Shown: positions 14,732-25,741 of the stretch, piece by piece | Layout: every line of letters begins with the position of its first letter | Numbering within the stretch: the stretch's first letter is position 1 | Assembly (NCBI GenBank): GCA_016790475.1 | Contig: JAEUOX010000030.1 | Location: 1 to 48,437 of the forward strand | Direction: 5' to 3' | Source of the DNA: Rhodoferax sp. | GTDB lineage: Bacteria; Pseudomonadota; Gammaproteobacteria; Burkholderiales; Burkholderiaceae_C | DNA: 48,437 nucleotides | Notes under the pieces: model-generated | The model's input: the letters and a program-made list of their open reading frames with translations, nothing else | Databases searched by the model: none | Told to the model about the DNA's origin: nothing | Program-made: the position numbers and the translations under genes

Positions 14732-15580
14732 TCAGAGCTTGAACGGAACGACCAGCTGGCGCTGCTCGCCCAGGCCCTCGATGCCGAGCGTGACCACGTC
14801 GCCCTTGCGCAGGTAGCTCGGCGGCTTCATGCCCATGCCGACACCCGGCGGCGTGCCGGTAGTGATGACGTCGCCCGGCATCAGCGTCATGAACTGACTG
14901 ACATAACTGACCAGCTTCGCGACGCCGAAGATCATCGTCTTGGTGTTGCCGGTCTGGCGGCGCTGGCCGTTGACGTCCAGCCACATCGCGAGCTTCTGCA
15001 CATTGGCGATCTCGTCGCGCGTGACCAGCCAGGGGCCGATCGGGCCGAAGGTGTCGCAGCCCTTGCCCTTGTCCCACTGCGGGCCGCGCTCGATCTGGTA
15101 TTCGCGCTCGCTGACATCGTTGATCGTGCAGTAGCCGGCCACATGGTCCAGCGCGGCCTTCTGCGACACGTAACGCGCGCGGGTGCCGATGACCACGCCG
15201 AGCTCCACTTCCCAGTCGGTCTTGACCGAGCCCTTGGGCAGCATCACCGGGTCGTTCGGGCCCTGGATGCAGGTGGTCGCCTTCATGAAGACGATCGGCT
15301 CCTTCGGCACCGGGGCGCCGGACTCGGCCGCGTGGTCGGCAAAGTTCAGGCCGATCGCGATGAACTTGCCGATGCCGGTGACCGGGCAACCCATGCGCGG
15401 CGAGCCCTTGACCAGCGGCAGTTTGTCAGTGTTGAGCTTGCGCAGCTTGGCAAGCGCGGCGTCGGACAGCTGGTCCGGGCCGATGTCCTTGATCACGCTG
15501 CTGAGGTCCCGCAACTTCCCGGCGGCGTCGACGAGACCGGGTTTTTCCTTGCCTGGGTTGCCATAACGTACGAGTTTCAT
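14732..15580 (-). CDS. FAH-family hydrolase, likely 2,4-diketo-3-deoxy-sugar-acid hydrolase
   Basis: A 282-residue fumarylacetoacetate-hydrolase-fold enzyme. Metal ligands typical of the family are visible: Glu124 and Glu126 in DWEVELGVVIG and Asp155 in CTINDVSERE. The segment GLNFADHAAE at 78-87 and the C-terminal TGTPPGVGMGMKPP also fit. In bacterial non-phosphorylative L-fucose and L-rhamnose routes, close relatives split 2,4-diketo-3-deoxy-fuconate or -rhamnonate into pyruvate and L-lactate. The two neighbouring SDRs and the UxaA-type dehydratase across the divergent promoter support this. Ureidoglycolate lyase, a common automatic label for this family, is not supported because no purine or allantoin gene is nearby. 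Confidence 0.88.
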   Translation of the reverse strand: MKLVRYGNPGKEKPGLVDAAGKLRDLSSVIKDIGPDQLSDAALAKLRKLNTDKLPLVKGSPRMGCPVTGIGKFIAIGLNFADHAAESGAPVPKEPIVFMKATTCIQGPNDPVMLPKGSVKTDWEVELGVVIGTRARYVSQKAALDHVAGYCTINDVSEREYQIERGPQWDKGKGCDTFGPIGPWLVTRDEIANVQKLAMWLDVNGQRRQTGNTKTMIFGVAKLVSYVSQFMTLMPGDVITTGTPPGVGMGMKPPSYLRKGDVVTLGIEGLGEQRQLVVPFKL

Positions 15581-15626
15581 GGTGGTTTGCCTTCTTGGTT
15601 TGCAGCTTGCGAGCGTTGCGTTGCGG

Positions 15627-16370
15627 TCAATAGGTGGAGCGGCCGCCCGACAGGTCGAACACCGCACCGGTGGAGAAGGAGCAGTCTTCGGTACACAGCC
15701 AGGTGACCATCGCCGCCACCTCCTCCGGTGTGCCGAAGCGCCCCATCGGGATCTTCGACAGCATGAACTGTATGTGCTCCGGCTTCATCTGGTCAAAGAT
15801 GGCGGTTTTCACGGCGGCCGGCGTCACGCAGTTGACGCGCACGCCGGTGTCGGCCAGCTCCTTGCCGAGCGACTTCGTCAGCGCCATCACGGCCGCCTTG
15901 CTGGCGCTGTAGGCGCTGGCGTTCGGGTTGCCGTCCTTGCCGGCCACCGACGCGATGTTGACGATGCGGCCGTAGTTGCGCTCGCGCATGTGCGGCACGA
16001 GCTCGCGGCAGCAGTAGAACAGGCCGTTCAGGTTCACCTGCATCACCTGCGCCCAGGCGTCCACCGGGTATTCCCAGACCTTCATGTTCGGGCCGGTGAT
16101 GCCGGCGCTGTTGACCAGCGCGTCGACCGGCGCCTGCGCCACTGTCTGCCGCGTGGCCGCAGCCACCGAGGCGTGGTCGGCGACATCCACCGCGACCCAT
16201 CGGGCCTGGCCACCCAGCGCGGCGCTGGCCTTCGCGGCGCCGGCGGCATCCCGGTCCCACAGCGTGACGCTGCCGCCGGAGGCCAGCACCCGCTGCGCGA
16301 TCGCGTAGCCCAGGCCGGTGGCGCCCCCGGTGATGACCGTGTGCCGGCCTGCCATGTCGAGCTGGTTCAT
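15627..16370 (-). CDS. SDR family oxidoreductase of the sugar-acid operon
   Basis: A 247-residue classical SDR with TGGATGLG at the cofactor site, NSAGI replacing NNAG, a catalytic Ser in NIASVAGKDG, and YSASK as the YxxxK motif. The segment PAAVKTAIFDQMKPEHIQFMLSKIPMGRFGTPEEV is typical of sugar-acid dehydrogenases of this group. It overlaps the stop of the upstream SDR by four bases (ATGA) and ends 46 bases before the hydrolase gene. A role in oxidising a 3-deoxy-2-ketoaldonate, or reducing a related intermediate, is inferred from the operon. With two SDRs present, which one makes the diketo acid cannot be decided from sequence. Confidence 0.87.
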   Translation of the reverse strand: MNQLDMAGRHTVITGGATGLGYAIAQRVLASGGSVTLWDRDAAGAAKASAALGGQARWVAVDVADHASVAAATRQTVAQAPVDALVNSAGITGPNMKVWEYPVDAWAQVMQVNLNGLFYCCRELVPHMRERNYGRIVNIASVAGKDGNPNASAYSASKAAVMALTKSLGKELADTGVRVNCVTPAAVKTAIFDQMKPEHIQFMLSKIPMGRFGTPEEVAAMVTWLCTEDCSFSTGAVFDLSGGRSTY

Positions 16371-17101
16371 ATCGTGATGCCTCCGTCGATTGCAAACACC
16401 TGGCCGCTGGCAAACACCGATTCGTCACTGGCCAGGTACACGACGATGGGTGCGATCTCTTCGGCGCGGGCCAGGCGGCCCATCGGCTGGCGCGCGATGA
16501 AATCCTTGCGGGCCTGCACCGGGTCGGCATAGCTGTTGATGCGGTCGCCCAGCGAAGGGGTGTCGACTGTGCCCGGCGCGATCGCGTTGCAGCGGATGCC
16601 CTTACCGACGAAGTCGGCCGCGACCGATTTCGTGAGGCCGACCACCGCGGCCTTGCTGGCTCCGTAGATGAAGCGGTTGGGCAAGCCCTTGACGCTGCCG
16701 CAGATGCTCGACATGTTGATGATGCTGCCCGCGCCGGCTGCCAGCATGCCGGGCAGCACCGCCTGGATCATCCAGAACTGCGAGCGCACGTTCAGGTTGA
16801 AGGCGAAGTTCCATTCGTCGTCGGTCGCCTGCTGGATGCTGCCGTTGTGCACGAAGCCGGCGCAGTTGAACAGCACGTCGATGCGCGGCAGGCTGGCCAC
16901 CGTCTGCTGGATCGCGGCCTTGTCCATCACGTCGAGGACCGCGGTGCGCACGTTCGCGACGCCGGCATAGCTGGCCAGCAGCGCCGGATTGACGTCGGTC
17001 GCGAGCACCTGCGCGCCCTGCGCTGCCATGGCCAGCGCACTGGCCCGCCCGATGCCCTGCCCGGCGGCCGTGACCAGCGCCGTCTTGCCCTGAAGTCTCA
17101 T
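16367..17101 (-). CDS. SDR, likely 2-keto-3-deoxy-L-fuconate 4-dehydrogenase (DHRS6-like)
   Basis: A 244-residue SDR with TAAGQGIGRA at residues 11-20, NCAGF in place of NNAG, Ser in INMSSICGSVKGLPNR and YGASK as YxxxK. The DVMD and SSICGSVKG segments and the size resemble DHRS6/BDH2 and the bacterial 2-keto-3-deoxy-L-fuconate dehydrogenases. It would oxidise C4 to give the 2,4-diketo acid used by the FAH-family hydrolase two genes downstream. A GAGGA ribosome site is visible about nine bases before the ATG at 17101. It is the first gene of the minus-strand operon and faces the dehydratase gene across 171 bases. A 3-hydroxybutyrate dehydrogenase role is an alternative but fits the context less well. 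Confidence 0.88.
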   Translation of the reverse strand: MRLQGKTALVTAAGQGIGRASALAMAAQGAQVLATDVNPALLASYAGVANVRTAVLDVMDKAAIQQTVASLPRIDVLFNCAGFVHNGSIQQATDDEWNFAFNLNVRSQFWMIQAVLPGMLAAGAGSIINMSSICGSVKGLPNRFIYGASKAAVVGLTKSVAADFVGKGIRCNAIAPGTVDTPSLGDRINSYADPVQARKDFIARQPMGRLARAEEIAPIVVYLASDESVFASGQVFAIDGGITI

Positions 17102-17170
17102 GGTGGTGTGTCCTCGCTTGTTGTTGGACGGATCGATGTCCGCAGGATTGATTCTGCCGTGAACCGGCCC

Positions 17171-17187
17171 TGCACCGTGGCAGTGCA
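17171..17187. promoter_or_regulatory. Inverted repeat in the divergent promoter region
   Basis: TGCAC (17171-17175) and GTGCA (17183-17187) form a perfect five-base dyad with a seven-base spacer, in the middle of the 171-base region between two divergent operons. It is a plausible but unproven operator; no matching regulator gene is in the window. Confidence 0.4.
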
Positions 17188-17251
17188 ACGATGGTAAATT
17201 GACCGGTGCCGAGGACGATCCCGCACCTGCTGCGGCCTGGCGTTCGCTTGT

Positions 17252-17264
17252 TTCGTGATACGAA
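17252..17264. promoter_or_regulatory. Operator-like palindrome just before the dehydratase start codon
   Basis: TTCGT-GAT-ACGAA is a perfect dyad that ends eight bases before the ATG at 17273, where a ribosome site would normally be. No Shine-Dalgarno sequence is visible there (the spacer reads CCTGAAAA). A regulator bound here would block transcription start or elongation. Confidence 0.5.
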
Positions 17265-17272
17265 CCTGAAAA

Positions 17273-18796
17273 ATGACCATTCTCCAGCTCCACCCCCAGG
17301 ACGATGTCCTGATCGCCCGCTCGCAACTCGTCGGCGGGACCCGGCTGGGGGACCTCACGGTGCGCGGCCTGGTCCCGGCCGGCCACAAGCTGGCGGCCCA
17401 TGCGATCGCGGAAGGCGCGCCGGTGCGGCGCTACAACCAGATCATCGGCTTCGCGACCCGTCCGATCGCCGCCGGCGAGCATGTGCACAGCCACAACCTC
17501 GGCATGGGCGACGCCAAGGGCAACTTCGCGCGGGACTACGCGATTGGCGCCGACGTGAAGGCCCCGCTGCCGCGCCGCGAGGCCAGCTTCCTCGGCTACC
17601 GGCGCAGCGACGGCCGGGTCGCCACGCGCAACTACATCGGCGTGCTGTCGTCAGTGAACTGCTCCGCCACGGCCGCGCGCGCGATCGCCGACCAGTTCTC
17701 GCGCCAGAACCATCCGCAGGCCCTGGCCGACTACCCGCAGGTGGACGGTGTCGTCGCGCTGACGCACGGCAGCGGCTGTGGCATGGACAGCGAGGGGCTG
17801 GGCCTGCAGGTGCTGCAGCGCACGCTGGCCGGGTATGCGACCCATGCGAACTTCTGCGCGGTGCTGGTGGTCGGGCTGGGCTGCGAGTCCAACCAGATCA
17901 ATGCCTGGCTGGCCAACAGCGCGCTGCGCGAAGGCGACACGCTGCGGGTGTTCAACATCCAGGACAGCGGCGGCACCCGGCAGACGGTGGCGCGCGGCGT
18001 CGCGATGATCCGCGAGATGCTGCCGGCCGCGAACCGTTTCCGCCGCGAGCCCTGCAGTGCGGAGCACCTGACGATCGGCCTGCAATGCGGTGGCTCGGAC
18101 GGCTACAGCGGCATCAGCGCGAACCCGGCCCTGGGCGCCGCGGTCGACCTGCTGGTGGCGCATGGCGGCACCGCCATCCTGTCCGAGACGCCGGAGATCT
18201 ACGGCGCCGAACACCTGCTGACACGTCGGGCCGCCGACCCGTCGGTGGCACACAAGCTCATTGAGCGCATCCGCTGGTGGGAGGCCTACACCGCCACGCA
18301 CCAGGGCGAGATGAACAACAACCCCTCACCCGGCAACAAGGCTGGCGGCCTGACGACGATCCTGGAGAAGTCGCTTGGTGCGGTGGCCAAGGGCGGCACG
18401 ACGAACCTGAAGGCGGTCTATGAATACGCCGAGGCGGTGCGGGCCCATGGCCTGGTCTACATGGACACACCGGGTTATGACCCGGTCAGCGCCACCGGGC
18501 AGGTCGCGGGGGGCGCCAACATCATCTGCTTCACGACCGGCCGCGGTTCGGCCTACGGCTGCGCACCCGCGCCGTCGCTGAAGCTGTCGACGAACACCGC
18601 GCTGTGGGAACGCCAGCAGGAGGACATCGACATCAACTGCGGCAGCATCATCGACGGCGGCTGCAGCATCGCCGAGATGGGCGAGCGCATCTTCGCGCAG
18701 GTGCTCGCCACTGCCTCCGGCGAGGCCACCAAGAGCGAACTGCACGGCTACGGCCAGAACGAATTCGTGCCCTGGCAACTCGGCGCCGTGATGTAG
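17273..18796 (+). CDS. UxaA / D-altronate dehydratase family sugar-acid dehydratase
   Basis: A 507-residue enzyme with both parts of the altronate/galactarate dehydratase family: an N-terminal SAF domain of about 90 residues (VRGLVPAGHKLAAHAIAEG, then AAGEHVHSHNLGM) and a catalytic domain from about residue 105. Conserved catalytic-domain segments include GYRRSDGRVATRNYIGVL, ALTHGSGCGMD, GLGCESNQIN and LQCGGSDGYSGISANPALG. These enzymes remove water from aldonates using a divalent metal. Family members are known to act on D-altronate, D-arabinonate, L-fuconate or L-galactonate. Nearby SDR and diketo-acid hydrolase genes favour L-fuconate-type or D-arabinonate-type substrates over uronate metabolism, since uxaB, uxaC and kdgK are absent. 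Confidence 0.9.
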   Translation: MTILQLHPQDDVLIARSQLVGGTRLGDLTVRGLVPAGHKLAAHAIAEGAPVRRYNQIIGFATRPIAAGEHVHSHNLGMGDAKGNFARDYAIGADVKAPLPRREASFLGYRRSDGRVATRNYIGVLSSVNCSATAARAIADQFSRQNHPQALADYPQVDGVVALTHGSGCGMDSEGLGLQVLQRTLAGYATHANFCAVLVVGLGCESNQINAWLANSALREGDTLRVFNIQDSGGTRQTVARGVAMIREMLPAANRFRREPCSAEHLTIGLQCGGSDGYSGISANPALGAAVDLLVAHGGTAILSETPEIYGAEHLLTRRAADPSVAHKLIERIRWWEAYTATHQGEMNNNPSPGNKAGGLTTILEKSLGAVAKGGTTNLKAVYEYAEAVRAHGLVYMDTPGYDPVSATGQVAGGANIICFTTGRGSAYGCAPAPSLKLSTNTALWERQQEDIDINCGSIIDGGCSIAEMGERIFAQVLATASGEATKSELHGYGQNEFVPWQLGAVM

Positions 18797-18805
18797 GAGC
18801 CCCGC

Positions 18806-19870
18806 ATGGAACACCGTCTCCACGCCGCACCGCTGCAGGACTGGATCCAGCGCATCCTGCAGGCCGCCGGCAGCAGTGCCACCGAGGCGCGCACCGTCGC
18901 CGCCAACCTGGTGCTGGCCAACCTGAGCGGCCATGACTCGCATGGCGTGGGCATGGTGCCGCGTTATGTGGACGCGGTCCTGGAGGGCGGGCTGGTGCCC
19001 AACGCGACAGCCCGCGTAACGACCGACCTCGGCACGCTGCTGGCACTGGACGGCCAGCGCGGCTATGGGCAGGTGGTCGGCCTGCAGGCGATCGAGATGG
19101 CGATCGCCCGCGCGCAGCAGCACGGCAGCTGCATCATGACGCTGGCACAGGCCCACCACCTGGGCCGCATCGGGCACTTCGCAGAGCTGGCGGTGGCCCA
19201 GGGCCTGGTCGCGCTGCATTTCGTCAACGTGCAGTCCCGCCCGGTCGTGGCCCCCTGGGGCGGTGCCGACGGACGCTTCGGCACCAACCCCTGCTGCATC
19301 GGCATCCCGCTCGAAGGGCGTGCCCCGTTCCTGCTGGATTTCGCGACCAGCCGGGTGGCCCAGGGCAAGATGCGGGTGGCGCACAACAAGGGCGAGCAGG
19401 TCGCGCCCGGCACGCTGATCGACGAGCACGGGCGGCCCACCACCGACCCAGGCGTGGTGGTCGTGCCGCAGTCGAACGGCCTGTTCGGCGCGCTGATGCC
19501 GTTCGGCGAGTACAAGGGCTTCGGCATGGCGATGGCCTGCGAGCTGCTCGGCGGCGCGCTCAGCGGCAGCGGCACCTGGCACCGCCCCACCGACCCGGCG
19601 GTACGCGCGGTGGTCAACGGCATGCTGACGATCCTGATCGACCCGGCGCGCCTCGGCACGCAGGCGGCGTTCGCGCAGGAAGCCCGCGCCTTCGCCGACT
19701 GGGTCCAGGACGGTCCGGTGGCGCCGGGCTTCGAAGGTGTGCAGGTGGCCGGCGAACCGGAGCGGCGCGCACGTGCGCGGCGGGCCGAGAGCGGCATCGT
19801 CATCGATGCCCAGACCTGGCAGGAACTGCGCGACGCGGGTCGCAAGGTCGGCTACGACGGCGGCCCCTGA
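18806..19870 (+). CDS. Ldh-family NAD(P)-dependent dehydrogenase (malate/L-lactate/ureidoglycolate type)
   Basis: A 354-residue member of the Ldh2/YlbC/ComC oxidoreductase family, unrelated to classical lactate dehydrogenase. The signature LSGHDSHGVGMVPRYV is at residues 40-55, followed by GQVVGLQAIEMAIARAQQHG and the cofactor segment PCCIGIPLEGRAPFLLDFATS. The family reduces or oxidises 2-keto/2-hydroxy acids such as malate, lactate, ureidoglycolate and sugar acids. A strong ribosome site (AGGAG) precedes the ATG at 18806, nine bases after the dehydratase stop, so the two are co-transcribed. It may oxidise L-lactate released by the hydrolase or act on an earlier sugar acid; the sequence alone does not decide. 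Confidence 0.9.
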   Translation: MEHRLHAAPLQDWIQRILQAAGSSATEARTVAANLVLANLSGHDSHGVGMVPRYVDAVLEGGLVPNATARVTTDLGTLLALDGQRGYGQVVGLQAIEMAIARAQQHGSCIMTLAQAHHLGRIGHFAELAVAQGLVALHFVNVQSRPVVAPWGGADGRFGTNPCCIGIPLEGRAPFLLDFATSRVAQGKMRVAHNKGEQVAPGTLIDEHGRPTTDPGVVVVPQSNGLFGALMPFGEYKGFGMAMACELLGGALSGSGTWHRPTDPAVRAVVNGMLTILIDPARLGTQAAFAQEARAFADWVQDGPVAPGFEGVQVAGEPERRARARRAESGIVIDAQTWQELRDAGRKVGYDGGP

Positions 19871-19873
19871 AGG

Positions 19874-19888
19874 GCGCCAGCCCGGCGC
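19874..19888. terminator. Weak hairpin between convergent genes
   Basis: GCGCC (19874-19878) pairs with GGCGC (19884-19888) around a five-base loop, in the 17-base space between the converging Ldh-family and slmA stop codons. It has no U-run on either strand, so it can only be a weak bidirectional stop signal. Confidence 0.35.
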
Positions 19889-20574
19889 TACAGCATCACG
19901 GCCAGGCTGGCCTCGAGGTGTTCGGTCGGCGAGCGCTTGAAGCCGGAGCGCGCAAAGCGGTGCAGCCGCCCGACCATGAAGGCGGTGAGCGCCGATGCCA
20001 GCACCTGGGCGTCCACCGTGGGTGTCGCGGAGCCTTCCGCTTCGGCGCTGGTGCGCAGGCCTTGGCGCAGCGTGGCTTCGATCTTGTCGAAGAACTGGTT
20101 CATGCGCTGCTGCAGGCGCTCGTTCTCGAACACCAGCGCGTCCCCGACCATCACGCGCGTCATGCCGGGGTTCTTCTCGGCGAACTGCAGCACCATCGCG
20201 ACGACCTTGGCGCAATGGCGTGCGCCGGCGCCGGCGTCCCCGGCGGCCTGCTCGCGCTCGGCAATCTGGTTGACCAGCGTGAAGACCGACTGCTCGATGA
20301 ACTCGATCAGGCCTTCGAACATCTGGGCCTTGCTGGCGAAGTGCCGGTACAGCGCGGCCTCGCTGACACTCAGCCGGGCCGCCAGCGCCGCCGTCGTGAT
20401 GCGTTCCGCACCGGGCTGCTGCAGCATCTCCGCCAGGGCCTGCAGGATCTGCACCCGCCGTTCGCCGGGCTTGGGGCGCTTGCGGGGTGTTCGGGGTGCC
20501 TCAGCGGCCGTCCCGGCAGAAACATCGTCGACGGAGGAGCTGTTCGGATCGTCTTGCATGGCGTCTGAAATCAT
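19888..20574 (-). CDS. slmA: SlmA-like nucleoid occlusion factor, TetR family
   Basis: A 228-residue TetR-fold protein whose core matches nucleoid occlusion factor SlmA: RRVQILQALAEMLQQPGAERITTAALA, then LSVSEAALYRHFASKAQMFEGLIEFIEQ, then FAEKNPGMTRVMVGDALVFENERLQQRMNQFF. SlmA binds chromosomal sites and blocks FtsZ assembly over unsegregated DNA. The first 35 or so residues are an acidic, Ser/Ala/Pro-rich extension. I used the ATG at 20574; an ATG at 20559 is equally possible, with no clear ribosome site for either. It follows argB by 64 bases, an arrangement I recall as usual in Burkholderiales. It is convergent with the Ldh-family gene. Confidence 0.85.
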   Translation of the reverse strand: MISDAMQDDPNSSSVDDVSAGTAAEAPRTPRKRPKPGERRVQILQALAEMLQQPGAERITTAALAARLSVSEAALYRHFASKAQMFEGLIEFIEQSVFTLVNQIAEREQAAGDAGAGARHCAKVVAMVLQFAEKNPGMTRVMVGDALVFENERLQQRMNQFFDKIEATLRQGLRTSAEAEGSATPTVDAQVLASALTAFMVGRLHRFARSGFKRSPTEHLEASLAVML

Positions 20575-20591
20575 TCTCGCATACGGTCATC

Positions 20592-20606
20592 TCGGGGTTT
20601 ACCCGA
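20592..20606. repeat. Small inverted repeat between argB and slmA
   Basis: TCGGG (20592-20596) and CCCGA (20602-20606) are perfect complements around GTTTA. It lies 18 bases upstream of the slmA start. There is no U-run, so it is not an obvious terminator; it may be part of a promoter or operator. Confidence 0.35.
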
Positions 20607-20638
20607 TCTCGGCCCGACGAAAACCGAGCCGTGGACCC

Positions 20639-23479
<2,841 letters not shown>

Positions 23480-23496
<17 letters not shown>

Positions 23497-24715
23497 TCCC
23501 GTGGGCTGCGACGCTGACGCCCAGCAGCCACAGCAGGGTCATGCCGAGCGCGGCGTCACGCAAGGGCGCATTGACCAGGCAGGTCGCGAACAGGGCCACG
23601 GCCAGCAGCACCGTGATGTTGCCCGCGGTCGAGGCCTGGCGCCACCCGAGCCGCGCGAAGCGCCACAGCACCCAGGCCAGCAGCAGCAGGCCGGGCAGCC
23701 CGGTCTCCATGCCCGCCAGCAGAAAGTCGTTGTGGGGATTGTTGATCTCGGCGAACTGGCCCTTGGTCAGCGGATCCAGCTGGACGTCCATCGCCATCCA
23801 GGTGGCGCGCCAGTGCGGCAGCCAGGTTCCGACGCCGGTGCCCAGCCAGGGGTGCTCGAGCATGCCCTGCCAGGCCTCCTGGAACATGCGCCAGCGCAGG
23901 CCGCCGCTGGTGCCGTACTGGGTTGCGCTGGTGGCGGCTTGCAGGTTCTGGGCCAGTTCCAGGAAGCGGGCCTTCGCTGTCGGGGCGAGTTGCCACAAGG
24001 CGGCCGCCGCACCGAGCAGCACCAGGATACCGCCGCCCAGCGCCCGCGCGGAGCGGAACCGGCAGAACAGCGCGACCGGCGCCAGCAGCAACAACAGCAG
24101 CAGCGCGTTGCGCGACACCGCATGCAACGCCACCGTCAGGGCCAGCGCCGCGGCAGCCCCCAGGGCCAGCCAGCGGTACCGCCCCACCGGGGGGCGGGCC
24201 ACCGCGAGCGCCAGGCACACGCCACTGGCCGTGGCCATGGAGATCATGTTGCCGCTGCTGAAGTTGTTGCGCGAGGTGAGCAGGCTCGCCCAGATGGCCC
24301 AGGGCGGCAGGGGCCACAGGTGGTGGACCGCCACCACGAGTGCGGCCACCAGCGCAGCCACCACGAAGCCGGCCAGACCGAATCGCGCCTCGGAGGGCAC
24401 CAGCAACAGACCCATGCACACCACCAGCACCACCCGCGTCAGGTGAAAAAGCCGCGTGGAGGTGTCCTCCAGCCACGGACCGGCGATCGCCGCCGCGACC
24501 GACCACAGCAGCATCGCGATCAGGGGCCAGAACACCACCGACTGCGGCAGCCGGGCCATCCGGCGCCCGATGGCCGGCGCAAACGCCAAGCCGACCAGCA
24601 TCAGCAGCAGGCTCAGGTACATCACGCTGACCGGCAGGAAGGCGCAAAACCCCCACAGGAAGGCAAGCGCCCGCAGGGCGGTGGAATCCGGCACCGGGTG
24701 CCCATCGGCCGCCAT
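23480..24715 (-). CDS. O-antigen ligase/polymerase-like membrane protein (WaaL/Wzy)
   Basis: A 411-residue integral membrane protein with about ten to twelve hydrophobic segments. The large periplasmic loop before the C-terminal helices carries HPWLGTGVGTWLPHW and NNPHNDFLLAGMETGLPG, the H-N motif of the Wzy_C/O-antigen ligase family. The segment SLLTSRNNFSSGNMIS lies earlier. WaaL joins finished O-antigen to lipid A-core; Wzy polymerises repeat units; both share this fold and cannot be separated by sequence reading. As the only such protein in a locus with a Wzx-like flippase, Wzy is the more natural guess. I chose the ATG at 24715; it starts 20 bases after the H-NS gene stop and ends overlapping wbpM. 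Confidence 0.85.
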
Positions 24716-24734
24716 CACGGGCGGCCTCACCGCC

Positions 24735-25109
24735 TCATGGCTGGATCGCAAACTCTTCCTTTGTCTTGCCGCTGGCAACCAGGCTCGCCAGCCACTTCGG
24801 GGTCAGGCCGCGTCCGCTCCAGGTTTCACCGTTCGGGCCGCGGTACTTGGCGGCCACCGTGCTGCCACGGGTGCCCTGGGCGGCCTTCGGTGCCTTGGAC
24901 TTGGACGCCTTCGGCGCGGCCTTGGTCTTGCTGCGCGTCCTGGTGCCGCGTGCCACCTCGGCCTGAATATCCTTCAGGCTGATGCCGAAGGCCTGCATTT
25001 TCGCGACGATATCCTGGACGGTCTTGTCGAATTCCCGGGCACGAATATCACTGGCCTGCTTCTGGAGTTTCTCGATCTGGCTCTGGATATCAATCAGATT
25101 GGGTGTCAT
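24735..25109 (-). CDS. H-NS family nucleoid-associated protein
   Basis: A 124-residue H-NS/MvaT-like DNA-binding protein of the short betaproteobacterial type. Residues 5-50 form an alpha-helical dimerisation region. Residues 54-80 are a Lys/Ala/Ser-rich linker. The C-terminal domain contains KYRGPNGETWSGRGLTPKWL, where W97-SGRG and TPKW give the AT-hook-like minor-groove loop. The ribosome site GCAGG lies eight bases before the ATG at 25109. Both the gene and its 71-base upstream region are visibly richer in A and T than the surroundings. It sits between a phosphoglycosyl transferase and the ligase/polymerase, an unusual place for a global silencer, and could repress this very locus. Confidence 0.93.
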   Translation of the reverse strand: MTPNLIDIQSQIEKLQKQASDIRAREFDKTVQDIVAKMQAFGISLKDIQAEVARGTRTRSKTKAAPKASKSKAPKAAQGTRGSTVAAKYRGPNGETWSGRGLTPKWLASLVASGKTKEEFAIQP

Positions 25110-25169
25110 GGGGTTTCCTGCAAATCAAAGATCCGACATTCTCCGGACATCGCGGGGGAATTGCCGTAA

Positions 25170-25187
25170 CCACTGGAAAATCAGTGG
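25170..25187. repeat. Hairpin overlapping the phosphoglycosyl transferase stop codon
   Basis: CCACTG (25170-25175) and CAGTGG (25182-25187) form a perfect six-base stem around GAAAAT, and the stem covers the stop codon of the sugar transferase. No U-run follows on the minus strand, so it is more likely an mRNA-stability or partial-termination element ahead of the H-NS gene than a full terminator. Confidence 0.45.
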
Positions 25188-25741
25188 GTGACATTATCTC
25201 GCCGAATGACCTTGATCACGGTAAGAGCGAGAATCCAGATATCCATCCGGATCGACCGGCGGTGCAGATATTCCACGTCCAGCGCCACCTTCTGCGGGAT
25301 GGGCAATTCGTCGCGCCCGTTGACCTGCGCCCAGCCGGTCAGCCCGGGCACCAGCGCATCGACGCCCTGGGCGGTGCGCAACGCGATCAGGTCGTCCTGG
25401 TTGAACAGCGCCGGGCGAGGGCCGACAAAACTCATGTCGCCGCGCAGGATACTCCAGAGTTGCGGCAATTCATCCAGACTGCTCCTGCGCAGGAAACCAC
25501 CGATCGGTGTCAGATAACTCTCGGGACTTTGCAGCAAATGCGTCGCCACCGGCGGTGTACCCACCCGCATGCTGCGAAACTTGGGCATCCTGAATATCTT
25601 GTTGTGGCGGCCCACGCGGTCCGACCAATACAGGACCGGCCCCGGCGAACTCAGCCGGACGAGTATCGCCACCCCACAGACGGGCAGCCACAGCAGCAGC
25701 ACGGCAATGAGCAGCAGCAACAGATCCATCGCGCGCTTCAT
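25181..25741 (-). CDS. Small monotopic phosphoglycosyl transferase (bacterial sugar transferase)
   Basis: A 186-residue sugar transferase of the PglC/WcaJ C-terminal-domain type. One N-terminal hydrophobic helix ([22 protein letters not shown]) probably inserts as a re-entrant membrane hairpin. The catalytic core follows: [25 protein letters not shown], the Asp-Glu dyad in [26 protein letters not shown], and [16 protein letters not shown]. It should transfer a phosphosugar from a UDP-sugar, here probably UDP-D-QuiNAc or a related diamino/deoxy sugar, to undecaprenyl phosphate and so start the O-unit. The ATG at 25741 overlaps the epimerase stop (ATGA). It lacks the extra membrane domain of WcaJ/WbaP, so it is a minimal enzyme. 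Confidence 0.92.
   Translation of the reverse strand: MKRAMDLLLLLIAVLLLWLPVCGVAILVRLSSPGPVLYWSDRVGRHNKIFRMPKFRSMRVGTPPVATHLLQSPESYLTPIGGFLRRSSLDELPQLWSILRGDMSFVGPRPALFNQDDLIALRTAQGVDALVPGLTGWAQVNGRDELPIPQKVALDVEYLHRRSIRMDIWILALTVIKVIRRDNVTH

Noticed and set aside
14732..15580. FAH-family gene as ureidoglycolate lyase of purine degradation
   Set aside because: No allantoin, urate or ureide gene is nearby; the SDR and altronate-dehydratase neighbours point to sugar acids.
14666..20604. The string GGGTTTACCC occurs at 14666-14675 and 20595-20604, suggesting a shared regulatory site
   Set aside because: The first copy is the core of a hairpin followed by a U-run and is better explained as a terminator. 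The second has different flanks. Two copies are not enough to claim a regulon.
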